DNA of 64,000 nucleotides from Alcanivorax sp. DP30 (lineage in GTDB: Bacteria > Pseudomonadota > Gammaproteobacteria > Pseudomonadales > Alcanivoracaceae): assembly GCF_009882945.1 (NCBI RefSeq), contig NZ_WTUY01000002.1:699325-763324 (forward strand). The letters run 5' to 3'. Below are positions 47,111 through 55,839 of this stretch, in pieces. Under the pieces are notes generated by a model. It saw nothing but the letters and a program-made list of their open reading frames with translations. It did no database searches and was not told where the DNA came from. Each line of letters begins with the position of its first letter. Position 1 is the stretch's first letter. The translations under genes were made by a program, and so were the position numbers.

Positions 47111-49342
47111 TTACCAGAAACGCCAGCCGGCTGGCTGTTGCCACGGCCGGACATACTCTTGGCGCCATTTTGTTATAAGCGGAACATTATCGTGGCCGTA
47201 CCCGCGAAACACAATCATGCCGTCTTCGTCGGTACGCAGAACTGTGACTCCCGACTTGGCAAGACGCGCCAATACCTCCGCATGTGGATGACCAAAATAA
47301 TGCTGGTAGCCCGCACTGGCCAGCGCCCAGGAGGGGGCCACTTCCCGCAGTAACGCGGCGGAGGTACTGGATTTGCTGCCATGATGAGCCAGCACCAGCA
47401 GATCCACCTGCGGCCAGTTACCCAGCAGCTGATATTCCACATCTCGCCCCACATCACCGGGCAACAGTAAACTCATGCCGTTGCCCTCGACCAGAATCAC
47501 ACAACTGGCATCGTTTCCCTGTGGGGCTGTCAGTGGAGGCCAAAGCACCGAGAAACGCACTCCATCCCACACCCATTGGTCACCAGCAACGCAGGGAACA
47601 CTGCCACTCACCCGCTCTGGCTCGCCACTCAACCGGGGAATAGCGGCATCAAAGTCACGGTTACCCCCGGCATGATCGTTATCACCATGGCTGACCACCA
47701 GCCGATCAGGCGTTAATTGATTACGCGACAACCAGGGCACGATGATGGATTGGGCCATACTGCCGCCGGACCACGAAGCGCCGGTGTCATACAGCAGAAG
47801 GTGATCACGGGTGCGAACCGCCAGCGCCAGGCCCTGCCCCACATCGAAGGCCGTCAACTCCCACTGTCCCTGCTCAAGCGGCGGCAGCGATTGCGTTAGC
47901 CAGGGCAATAGCCAGAACGGCAGCAATCGCCGTGGAAACGGCACCGCTGGCAACAGTAAAAGAAACAGCCCGGCCATAAGACAGAGCGCACTCGCCAACT
48001 CAGGCAGAGGTAAAATCTTGGCCAGCGGTTCCGACCACCGTGATAACCCCTCCATGATCACTACCGACAATTCCACAGCCGCCCCTGCCCCTTGCAGCAA
48101 CACCTCCAGGCCAGTAATCGCTCCAAGAAGGGTCAAGGGAATAATCAACAGGGAATAAAGCGGAATCAGCAACAGATTGGCCAGCGGCGAAAGCAAAGAC
48201 CACTGGCCGAACAAGGCAGCAGATAACAGTGTCATCAAGACCGGTAACAACAACATCAACCGGCGCCCACTGTGCCCGTTCATCAAGGCAGCAATCACCG
48301 CCACCGCAGCAAAGGACAGCCACAGGCTTTCTGACAGCGCCGACAACGGCTGCAACAGCAACACCACCAGTAAAGCCCAGCCCAGACTGGACCACAGACT
48401 CACCTCGCGCCGGCACAGGCTGGCCAACGCCACCACTGACAACATGACAAGGGCGCGCTGCGTGGGCAGGCTGAACCCGGCCAGTGCACTGTACCCCAAT
48501 GCCACCCCAAGCGCGGGCAACCACCCCAGTTGCTGCTGGGTCAGGCGCCGGGACCTCGGCCACAGCCAATGACACAGTGGCCCGAACACGCCCCTGCCGA
48601 ACCACCAGACAGCGCCCGCGACTATTGCCACATGCAAACCGGAGATTGCCAGCAGATGTGCCGCACCGGTGGACTGAAACCCGGACATTAACGTCGTATC
48701 GAGCCCGGAACGGTCTCCCACTACCAGTGCTGGCAGCACACCGCGGGCCGCCGGCGATGTCTGTACCGCGCGGTAGATGGAAGCGGACAACTGCTGACGC
48801 CAGTAAGCAAGACCTTGCCCTTCGGAAATCAGAACCGCTTTTTTTAATGTGGATCGGGCAGCAATCCCCGCCGCCAAATCATGGCGAGCCAAATCCATAC
48901 CTGTGGCGTTATACAGCCCACGTCCTGCTTTGAGCTTCAGACTGAGCCGTAAATGTTCGCCGGCGTTTACCAGCCTGTCGGGCCCATAGCTACTGATGCG
49001 TATCCGGTGCTCGCCGGGCCAGCGCGGATGGTTCCCGGCCTGAAAGATAAAATGCTGTTCCTGCTGCAAGCGCCCGAAGCGAAAGCGTTCGCGGTTCTCA
49101 GGTACCGACATCACGGTACCTGCCATGGTCAGAATCTCGCCTTCCAGACCGGCCGGAAGCCGCTGTTGAACGCCAAGCTGCAAATGCCAGGCACCGTAGA
49201 AACAAGCCACAGGCAGCAATAACCAGATGTTGAGGCGACCACGTGCCAACAGCAAGGCAATCAACAGGCAAGCCAGTACAGCCCCCAAGGCACCCGTCCC
49301 GCTGCCGGCAATCATGGCAAACGCCATTCCCCATCGTCGCAT
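47111..49342 (-). CDS. comEC: ComEC/Rec2 DNA uptake channel
   Basis: A 743-residue inner-membrane protein for transport of single-stranded DNA in natural transformation. It has an N-terminal DUF4131 region, the competence domain with about ten helices (LLAISGLHVAI near 205 is diagnostic), and a C-terminal metallo-beta-lactamase domain (SHGDNDHAGG near 550, LAHHGSKSS near 650) predicted to degrade the other strand. ATG 49342 is chosen because GGGAGAGG is just upstream; the frame from 49459 includes a non-membrane extension. Whether the host is naturally competent is not shown. Confidence 0.93.
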   Translation of the reverse strand: MRRWGMAFAMIAGSGTGALGAVLACLLIALLLARGRLNIWLLLPVACFYGAWHLQLGVQQRLPAGLEGEILTMAGTVMSVPENRERFRFGRLQQEQHFIFQAGNHPRWPGEHRIRISSYGPDRLVNAGEHLRLSLKLKAGRGLYNATGMDLARHDLAAGIAARSTLKKAVLISEGQGLAYWRQQLSASIYRAVQTSPAARGVLPALVVGDRSGLDTTLMSGFQSTGAAHLLAISGLHVAIVAGAVWWFGRGVFGPLCHWLWPRSRRLTQQQLGWLPALGVALGYSALAGFSLPTQRALVMLSVVALASLCRREVSLWSSLGWALLVVLLLQPLSALSESLWLSFAAVAVIAALMNGHSGRRLMLLLPVLMTLLSAALFGQWSLLSPLANLLLIPLYSLLIIPLTLLGAITGLEVLLQGAGAAVELSVVIMEGLSRWSEPLAKILPLPELASALCLMAGLFLLLLPAVPFPRRLLPFWLLPWLTQSLPPLEQGQWELTAFDVGQGLALAVRTRDHLLLYDTGASWSGGSMAQSIIVPWLSRNQLTPDRLVVSHGDNDHAGGNRDFDAAIPRLSGEPERVSGSVPCVAGDQWVWDGVRFSVLWPPLTAPQGNDASCVILVEGNGMSLLLPGDVGRDVEYQLLGNWPQVDLLVLAHHGSKSSTSAALLREVAPSWALASAGYQHYFGHPHAEVLARLAKSGVTVLRTDEDGMIVFRGYGHDNVPLITKWRQEYVRPWQQPAGWRFW

Positions 49343-49590
49343 TGCCTCTCCCGAAGACGAATCCTGCTGCAGGTGTATGCCTTTTCTGTTCGAGTGGGCA
49401 TAATAGCCAGCCGCAGGCATCAACCGGGTAAGCTTCTGACCCGATCTTCTGCCAGCCATTGGCTACACCCCTGTCGTGCAATCACGGCAACATGACCAAG
49501 GTCTGACAGGCTGATCAGAGGATTTCTGACAGTCTTGACCCCAAACCGGAACGCCGCCACCCGACAGTGGTGGCCAGCAGATGCGAATAC

Positions 49591-50202
49591 ATGCCTAGAA
49601 GGATTTTTCGTAAATACCTGCCCAAACCGGAACGACTGCGAGAGCACAAGTCGTTAAGTTTTCTGGGTGAGGTTCTCTCTGATCCCAACCTCTGGCATAT
49701 CAACCGGCGGTCACTGGCGGGTGCCGCCTTTATCGGGATTTTTGCCGGTCTGCTGCCCATCCCCTTGCAGATGGGCCTTGCCGCCCTGCTTGCGGTTCGC
49801 TTCCACTGCAACCTCCCGCTTTCCGTGGTACTGGTGTGGATTTCCAATCCGGTTACCTATGTACCGATTTTCTACTTCAATTACCGTATTGGCGCCTGGC
49901 TAATGGGAATGCCCCCCCACAGCGGGGATGCCATTACCGTCGCCTGGTTTGTTGAGCAACTGGTGCCTCTCTGGCTGGGCTCGACGCTCTGTGCAGTGGT
50001 ATTTGGTGGGGCCGCCTATCTGACGGTAAAGATTGCCTGGCGCCTGGCGGTGATCCGCAGCTGGAACCTGCGCGCGCGCAATCGCGAGCGCATCCTGCGC
50101 AGGGAAGCCAGGAAGGCGGAAAAAGTAGAGAAGGAACAACAAAAACGACAGGATGAGCAGTCACAGACCACCCTGCCCAACAACGATTCTGACAACCACT
50201 GA
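49591..50202 (+). CDS. DUF2062 membrane protein
   Basis: A 203-residue protein with the DUF2062 domain. MPRRIFRKYLPKPE is a typical family start, so ATG 49591 is used rather than GTG 49567. About three transmembrane helices span residues 45-155, and a highly charged Lys/Glu/Gln/Arg coiled tail ends the protein. Its role is unknown. It is the only plus-strand gene in this envelope block; it is convergent with lolD by an 8-bp gap. Confidence 0.87.
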   Translation: MPRRIFRKYLPKPERLREHKSLSFLGEVLSDPNLWHINRRSLAGAAFIGIFAGLLPIPLQMGLAALLAVRFHCNLPLSVVLVWISNPVTYVPIFYFNYRIGAWLMGMPPHSGDAITVAWFVEQLVPLWLGSTLCAVVFGGAAYLTVKIAWRLAVIRSWNLRARNRERILRREARKAEKVEKEQQKRQDEQSQTTLPNNDSDNH

Positions 50203-50210
50203 AGTCCGTC

Positions 50211-50900
50211 TCAGACCCGGTTCAGCAGACCATCATGTAATTCGTACTGCTGCGGACAACGTGCCGCAAACTCCCGATCGTGGGTCACGATCATGAATGC
50301 GGTATTCAGCGATTTATTCAGATCCAGCATCAGTGCTTGCACTTGCTCGGCCGTTCGCTCATCCAGATTGCCGGTGGGTTCGTCTGCCATCACCAGAGCC
50401 GGTTCCGTGACCAACGCACGGGCAATTGCCACACGTTGACGCTCACCGCCACTAAGCGCAGAAGGCTTGTGTGTCAGACGATGGCCCAGCCCAACCTTCT
50501 CCAGCATGGTCGCCGCCCTCCCCTGACAATCCGCCGGTTTGTCACCGCGAATCAGCAACGGCATGGCCACGTTCTCCAGTGCGGTGAATTCCGGCAACAG
50601 GTGGTGAAACTGATAAACGAAACCCAGGTAACGGTTGCGCAAGCGCCCGGTACTCCGGTCATTCAGGGTACTCAGATCATTACCGGCGATCATCACCTTG
50701 CCACGGGTGGCATCATCCAGCCCCCCCAGCAAATTCAACAGCGTGGACTTGCCCGAGCCGGACGCCCCGATGATGGCCAGAATGTCACCTTCCAATACCG
50801 TAAGGTCTACCCCGCGCAGCACCTCCAGCTCGCTGGGGCCTTCCTCGTAACACTTCACCAATTGCGCAGCCTGTAAAACAGGCACGACGGCATCATTCAT
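50211..50900 (-). CDS. lolD: Lipoprotein-releasing ABC ATPase
   Basis: A 229-residue LolD that energises release of outer-membrane lipoproteins to LolA. Walker A GASGSGKST lies near residue 44, the LolD-specific YQFHHLLPEFTALEN near 95, signature LSGGERQR near 150 and Walker B VMADEPTGNLD near 172. ATG 50900 lies within the lolC stop region (8-nt overlap); the frame to 50990 is a shadow extension. Confidence 0.96.
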   Translation of the reverse strand: MNDAVVPVLQAAQLVKCYEEGPSELEVLRGVDLTVLEGDILAIIGASGSGKSTLLNLLGGLDDATRGKVMIAGNDLSTLNDRSTGRLRNRYLGFVYQFHHLLPEFTALENVAMPLLIRGDKPADCQGRAATMLEKVGLGHRLTHKPSALSGGERQRVAIARALVTEPALVMADEPTGNLDERTAEQVQALMLDLNKSLNTAFMIVTHDREFAARCPQQYELHDGLLNRV

Positions 50901-52137
50901 AACGCAGGGCCTCCGCAGGCTGCACCCGGCTGGCGCGCCAGGATGGATACAGGGTGGCCGCAAAGCTGATAAACAGGGCGATGGCGACAATGGTGGTCAC
51001 ATCCCCCCACTGCAGCTCCGACGGCAGGTAATTGACGAAGTAGGCATCGAACAAACGGGTATTGAATGTCTTCTCGATCCACGCGGCCAGATTGCTCACA
51101 TTGGTCGCCAACAGCACTCCGAGCAAGGTACCCAGCAAGGTACCCACAAACCCAATCAATGTGCCCTGCACCATGAAGATTCGCATGATCGCACCCGGCG
51201 ATGCGCCGAGGGTGCGCAATACTGCGATATTGCCGCGCTTCTCGGTGACCAGCATCACCTGGCTGGAAATGATATTGAAGGCCGCCACCGCCACGATAAA
51301 GCTGAGAAGCAGCGTCATCATGGTTTTTTCCATCTTGATCGCCTGGAACAGATTACCGTGGGTGCGGGTCCAGTCACTGGTGTAGTAGCCCGGCCCCAGT
51401 TCGCGCTGCAAGCGCCAGCCCAGTGTGGGAGCGGAGAACAGATCTTTCAGGCGCAACCGCAGCCCCTGCACCGCCCCCGCTTCGCGCGCCAGCTTGGCCG
51501 CATCTTTCACATTCACATAGGCATAGAGCGAGTCGACTTCAGCACGAACACGGAAAATGCCAGTGACCGTAAAGCGCTTGAAGCGAGGCATCACGCCCGC
51601 CGGAGAAATAGTGGCTTCTGGCAACACCAGCGTCACCTTGTCCCCCATATCCAGCCCCAGCCGGCGCGCCAGACCATAACCGATGACCATGCCAAACTCG
51701 CCAGGCGCCAGTGACTCCAGCCGACCCTGATCCATGTAGTCCCCGACGATGGATACCTTGCGCTCCGCCTCAGGCTCAATGCCGTGAATCAAGGCCCCGG
51801 CCACTTCACCACTGTGAGTCAGCATGCCTTCGAGCTGGACGAATGGAGACACCGCTTCGATTTCATCATGATGGTCCAGTCGTTGTGCCAGCGCTTGCCA
51901 GTCCTGAACGGGCTCACGGCCGTGAACAGTCAAATGGGTGACCATGCCGAGAATGCGCGTCTGCAACTCCCGGTCAAAACCATTCATGACGGATAACACG
52001 GTAATCAGCACCGCCACCCCCAGCATCAGGCCAAGGGCGGAGATCAGCGTGATCACCGAAATAAAACTGTTTCGGGCTCTGGCGCCGGTATAGCGCAGGC
52101 CGATATATACGGAGAGAGGTCTGAACATGGAGCGCAT
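50893..52137 (-). CDS. lolC: Lipoprotein-releasing permease (LolC/LolE/LolF type)
   Basis: A 414-residue four-helix permease with a large MacB-like periplasmic domain between TM1 (about 25-50) and TM2 (about 270-295). FRPLSVYIGLRYTGA at the N-terminus and VLRTLGASPGAIMRIF near 313 are family signatures. ATG 52137 is the longest start; ATG 52128 matches the family better, and neither has a good ribosome site. Only one permease gene is present, so the complex may be a LolF2D2-type homodimer or lolE lies elsewhere. Confidence 0.9.
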   Translation of the reverse strand: MRSMFRPLSVYIGLRYTGARARNSFISVITLISALGLMLGVAVLITVLSVMNGFDRELQTRILGMVTHLTVHGREPVQDWQALAQRLDHHDEIEAVSPFVQLEGMLTHSGEVAGALIHGIEPEAERKVSIVGDYMDQGRLESLAPGEFGMVIGYGLARRLGLDMGDKVTLVLPEATISPAGVMPRFKRFTVTGIFRVRAEVDSLYAYVNVKDAAKLAREAGAVQGLRLRLKDLFSAPTLGWRLQRELGPGYYTSDWTRTHGNLFQAIKMEKTMMTLLLSFIVAVAAFNIISSQVMLVTEKRGNIAVLRTLGASPGAIMRIFMVQGTLIGFVGTLLGTLLGVLLATNVSNLAAWIEKTFNTRLFDAYFVNYLPSELQWGDVTTIVAIALFISFAATLYPSWRASRVQPAEALRYE

Positions 52138-52307
52138 TTAACCCGAATCCCGACACAAATACTACGCCCAGCCTCCGCGCGGATAGCGGGAATGGTGGTC
52201 TTGTTCACCTTTGTGAACCGGGTCTGCGTCCGGCTTCTAGCAAAATGGTTGAATAAGTAAGCCTAACTTTCTAATATCGAAAGAAAATACCTTCGCCGGG
52301 GGAAAGA

Positions 52308-53315
52308 ATGAAAACGAGAATAAAGCCGCTGCTGGCCATTGCTGCGCTGGTAATGCCCGCTGCAGCCCTGTCGGCAGAGATCCCCCAACGGGGTCTGACA
52401 GAGTCCCAGGTCCGTAACCAGTTCGGTTCACCCAGCTCCACCCGAGGACCAGTCGGCACTCCGTCCATCACCCGCTGGAACTATGATGGCTTCACCGTCT
52501 ACTTCGAAAACGGCATCAGTCTTCATACGGTGGTCGACCGCCCGGCTCAACAGGCACCTGACGTTGTCTCCGGCGCCGATGCCCTGCCCCCTATTGATGA
52601 AGTGAGCGAAAAGGCCACAGCTCCTGCAGCAACAGCGGTACCGGAAACACCTGCGGCCGCGCCTGAGGCGGAGATGGCCTTCGACCCGGTGAGTGGGCGC
52701 TTTGTACCCACCGAAGCCACACAGCCGCCTGCAGCCGCCGGCCAAAAGGCCGAGGAAACAGATACACAACCTGAAGCCAGGAACGCAGCGGCGGCTGAAG
52801 GAACGTCCGTCGCCAGTGAGACCACCGAAAGCTCGGAGGTCGCCGAACAGGCTGCAACCCCAGAACCCGCTCCGGCCCCTGAGCCCGCTGCAACCCCGCA
52901 ACCAGAACCTGAGCCAAAACCCGAACCCAAGCCCGTTGAGAAACCCGCTTCTGCGCCACCACAGCCCCCTGCAGCAGCACCAGCGTCGGACGGAGAATTC
53001 CGCTTCGATCCGGTAACGGGTCGCATCATTATCGCTGGCGAAGAAACCCCCGCACAGGCTGCTGCCCAATCCGAAGCTGATGCAGCCATTGCCAAAGCCA
53101 AGGAAGAAGCCGTGAAAGCCTCCGCAGAAGAAGCGGCTGAGGACGCCAGGGCCACGACAGAAAAAGCGATTGAAGATGCCTCTGAAACCGTCGACAAAGC
53201 CGCAGAATCTGGCGCCAAAGCCAAGCAGGAAGCCGTGGACAAAGCCGCCGATGAAGCTTCCGATGCCGCCGAAGACGAAGGTGGTTTCTATATTGACTGG
53301 GGCGCCCGTCAGTAG
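52308..53315 (+). CDS. Secreted low-complexity protein, uncharacterised
   Basis: A 335-residue exported protein. The signal peptide is about residues 1-23 (ALSA). Residues 24-80 form a small globular unit (ESQVRNQFGSP, NYDGFTVYFENG) resembling the beta-rich GxP / V-F repeat of small OmlA-like domains. Then comes a Pro/Ala/Glu-rich spacer containing two copies of FDPV(S/T)GR near residues 125 and 233, and a charged Ala/Glu/Lys-rich helix to the end (WGARQ). It is preceded by GGGGGAAAG-like ribosome sequence. I do not recognise a family beyond this. It may be an envelope-spanning spacer protein; this is a guess. Confidence 0.75.
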   Translation: MKTRIKPLLAIAALVMPAAALSAEIPQRGLTESQVRNQFGSPSSTRGPVGTPSITRWNYDGFTVYFENGISLHTVVDRPAQQAPDVVSGADALPPIDEVSEKATAPAATAVPETPAAAPEAEMAFDPVSGRFVPTEATQPPAAAGQKAEETDTQPEARNAAAAEGTSVASETTESSEVAEQAATPEPAPAPEPAATPQPEPEPKPEPKPVEKPASAPPQPPAAAPASDGEFRFDPVTGRIIIAGEETPAQAAAQSEADAAIAKAKEEAVKASAEEAAEDARATTEKAIEDASETVDKAAESGAKAKQEAVDKAADEASDAAEDEGGFYIDWGARQ

Positions 53316-53358
53316 CACACTCGCGCGCATGTGACTTCCCTGATGGAACCTCCCTCCC

Positions 53359-54366
53359 ATGCGCCGATTCCTACCTGAATGGCACCCCCAGTGGGGGGTG
53401 CTGCTCGCCTGGCCCGATCCTGATACCGACTGGGCTGATCACCTTGCCGAAGCCGAACAGTGCTACCTGAGTCTATTGGCTGCGCTGCTTGATCACGAAC
53501 ATGTCCTGCTGATCTGCCGCAACGAGACTCTCAGCAATCGCATCCAGCGTCTGGTTGCCCAACGCGGCATCCCTACAGAGCGACTGCGCCTCATCATTGC
53601 AGATTACAACGATACCTGGGCACGGGACTTTGGCCCACTGGCCGTGGAAAGCAGCGGCACGGTAGAACTGCTGAACTATACCTTCACAGGTTGGGGCGGC
53701 AAGTTTCAGGCCGACAGGGATAATGCACTTAACGCCTCCCTACCCTGGTCCCTGCCTCTGCATACTCAGGATCTGGTCCTTGAGGGTGGCGCCGTGGACA
53801 CCGATGGTCAGGGCCATCTGCTGACAACGCGCCACTGTCTGCGCAATCCCAACCGCAATCCGGCTCTGACCGACGAAGCACTCACCGCCCAGCTCAAGGA
53901 ACAACTGGGGGTAAAGGAGATCTGGTGGCTGGAGCATGGTGAGCTGGAAGGCGATGACACTGATGCGCACGTGGATACCCTTGCCCGCTTCGTGGATGCC
54001 CGCACCATTGCCTATGTGCAGTGCACAGATGCCAGTGACAGTCATCATCCCTCCCTGCAACGCATGGAAAAGGAGCTGCAGACGCTTGCCCACAAGCATA
54101 ACCTGAGTCTGGTGCCGCTGCCGCTGCCTGTCGCCCAGTACAGCCGTGAGGGCGAGCGGCTGCCTGCCACCTATGCCAATTTCCTCATTACCAACGAAAA
54201 GATTCTGCTGCCGGTGTATGGCTGTGAAACCGATCAGGCAGCCATTGATGCGCTGAGTGCCGTAGCCGGAGAGCGCAGGGTGACACCGGTGGATTGCCGG
54301 GTCTTGATCGAACAACATGGCAGCCTGCATTGTGTCACCATGCAGCTGCCCCAGGGCGCCCTGTAA
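53359..54366 (+). CDS. aguA: Agmatine deiminase / peptidylarginine deiminase family
   Basis: A 335-residue PAD_porph-type hydrolase that converts agmatine to N-carbamoylputrescine and ammonia. WARDFGP near residue 89, EGGAVDTDGQGHLL near 140, HVDTLARF near 205 and the catalytic Cys in GSLHCVTMQ near 325 are present. It starts 44 bp after the secreted protein and is followed after 37 bp by the amidase gene for the next step. Confidence 0.92.
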   Translation: MRRFLPEWHPQWGVLLAWPDPDTDWADHLAEAEQCYLSLLAALLDHEHVLLICRNETLSNRIQRLVAQRGIPTERLRLIIADYNDTWARDFGPLAVESSGTVELLNYTFTGWGGKFQADRDNALNASLPWSLPLHTQDLVLEGGAVDTDGQGHLLTTRHCLRNPNRNPALTDEALTAQLKEQLGVKEIWWLEHGELEGDDTDAHVDTLARFVDARTIAYVQCTDASDSHHPSLQRMEKELQTLAHKHNLSLVPLPLPVAQYSREGERLPATYANFLITNEKILLPVYGCETDQAAIDALSAVAGERRVTPVDCRVLIEQHGSLHCVTMQLPQGAL

Positions 54367-54403
54367 GCGCACTGCTTTTCACATTATTCAGGAAGGATCA
54401 GCA

Positions 54404-55297
54404 ATGCGAGTTGCCGTTATCCAGCAGAAAAACAGTGCGGATCTTTCCGCCAATCTGGATCACTCCCTGTCCCTGGTGCGCCAGGCGGCCAGTGCGGGCG
54501 CGGAATTGGTAATGCTCCAGGAACTACACCGCAGTCTGTATTTCTGCCAGACCGAAGACACCTCGGTGTTCGATCTGGCAGAAAGCATTCCCGGGCCCAG
54601 CACCGACAAGCTTGGCTGCCTGGCCAAAGAGCTGGGCATCGTCATCGTCGGCAGCCTGTTCGAAAAGCGCGCCACCGGCCTGTACCACAATACCGCCGTG
54701 GTTCTCGAAAAGGACGGCAGCCTGGCAGGCATCTATCGAAAGATGCACATTCCAGACGATCCGGGCTTCTACGAGAAATTCTACTTCACCCCCGGCGACG
54801 CAAATTTCAATGAGGGACGCAGTGGTTTCAGCCCCATTGATACCAGTGTCGGTAAACTTGGCCTGCTAGTGTGCTGGGATCAGTGGTACCCGGAAGCGGC
54901 ACGCCTGATGGCATTGGCGGGGGCGGATCTGCTGCTCTACCCCACCGCCATCGGCTGGGACCCGGAAGACGACAGGGACGAGCAACAGCGACAACTCGAC
55001 GCCTGGATCACCATTCAGCGCGCCCATGGTGTTGCCAACGGTCTCCCCGTGCTGGTGGCTAACCGTACGGGTTTCGAACAGAGCCCTGCTGATGACAGTG
55101 GTATCCGTTTCTGGGGCAACAGCTTCGTCTGCGGCCCCCAGGGCGAGTTCCTCGCCCAGGCCGACAGCGACAGCGAGCAGGTACTGCTCGCCGATGTGGA
55201 CATGCAGCGCAGCGAATCAGTACGCCGCATCTGGCCCTATCTGCGTGACCGCCGCGTGGATGCCTACCAGGATCTGAGCAAACGCTATCGGGATTGA
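54404..55297 (+). CDS. aguB: N-carbamoylputrescine amidase
   Basis: A 297-residue nitrilase-superfamily amidase that releases putrescine, CO2 and ammonia. The Glu-Lys-Cys triad is Glu in LQELHRSLYF near 44, Lys in YRKMHIPDD near 117 and Cys in LLVCWDQWYPE near 153. ATG 54404 is preceded by AGGAAGGA 7 nt upstream; an overlapping longer frame starts inside aguA. With aguA it makes polyamine from arginine-derived agmatine. Confidence 0.94.
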   Translation: MRVAVIQQKNSADLSANLDHSLSLVRQAASAGAELVMLQELHRSLYFCQTEDTSVFDLAESIPGPSTDKLGCLAKELGIVIVGSLFEKRATGLYHNTAVVLEKDGSLAGIYRKMHIPDDPGFYEKFYFTPGDANFNEGRSGFSPIDTSVGKLGLLVCWDQWYPEAARLMALAGADLLLYPTAIGWDPEDDRDEQQRQLDAWITIQRAHGVANGLPVLVANRTGFEQSPADDSGIRFWGNSFVCGPQGEFLAQADSDSEQVLLADVDMQRSESVRRIWPYLRDRRVDAYQDLSKRYRD

Positions 55298-55337
55298 AGC
55301 CAAGATCCATACCCACTTATGAACGGGCGCCAAAAAC

Positions 55338-55676
55338 ATGCGTTCGTCCTTGCTACTCGTCGCCGTGACTGCACTCCTGAGCGCCTGTGCCACCCCGTCC
55401 ACCACCCGCTTAGCGGGTGGAGAGCCGCCCCGGGGCACCCGTGGTCATGGCCTGTGACTACATCTGATGCAACGCCCGAAAGTGGATTGGCACCAGGGCT
55501 TGCAGAAAACCTCGGGGCAATGTCAGCGTTGGGGGTACAACGGCGCTATTCCAGCTGGCAAACCCAGCCAGCGTTGCAAGACCGAAACCCAGCAAGGCAA
55601 TTCCATCGGCTGGGCCTACAGCGCCGACTTTGAGTGCCCCGCCCCGGCAGAACAAAAATTTGAACGCCTTAGGTAA
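55338..55676 (+). pseudogene. YecR-like lipoprotein gene, broken
   Basis: ATG 55338 opens a lipoprotein signal (lipobox LSAC, Cys17) but hits TGA at 55455. The same frame resumes after it and reads ...VDWHQGLQ, CQRWGYNGAI and SADFECP to TAA, like the C-terminal part of YecR-like lipoproteins. Between about 55438 and 55463 another frame reads VVMACDY, which fits the family pattern GTV-x-Y better. One extra C near 55438-55440 and one missing base near 55462 would restore a single frame of about 112 codons. So this is a decayed gene, or two compensating sequence errors. A 9-bp perfect hairpin sits just before, at 55402-55420. Confidence 0.55.
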
Positions 55677-55691
55677 AACACAACCATTCAC

Positions 55692-55763
55692 CGTGGGAGC
55701 TTGCCTGCAAGCGATTTGCCCTGCAAAAAGCTTTATCGCATACAGGCGAGCTCTTACAGAAGT
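55692..55763. repeat. REP-like element pair
   Basis: GTGGGAGCTTGCCTGCAAG starts the first unit, and a partly complementary unit ATCGCATACAGGCGAGCTC ends the element, so two units face each other. The internal GCTTGCCTGCAAGCGAT at 55699-55715 is the exact complement of 40645-40661. Confidence 0.65.
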
Positions 55764-55839
55764 TTCATGGAAATACAGCAATCCGGAACGTTAAACCCTT
55801 TCCCAATCGAATCGAGCATAGGTCATAGCTGACACGGAC

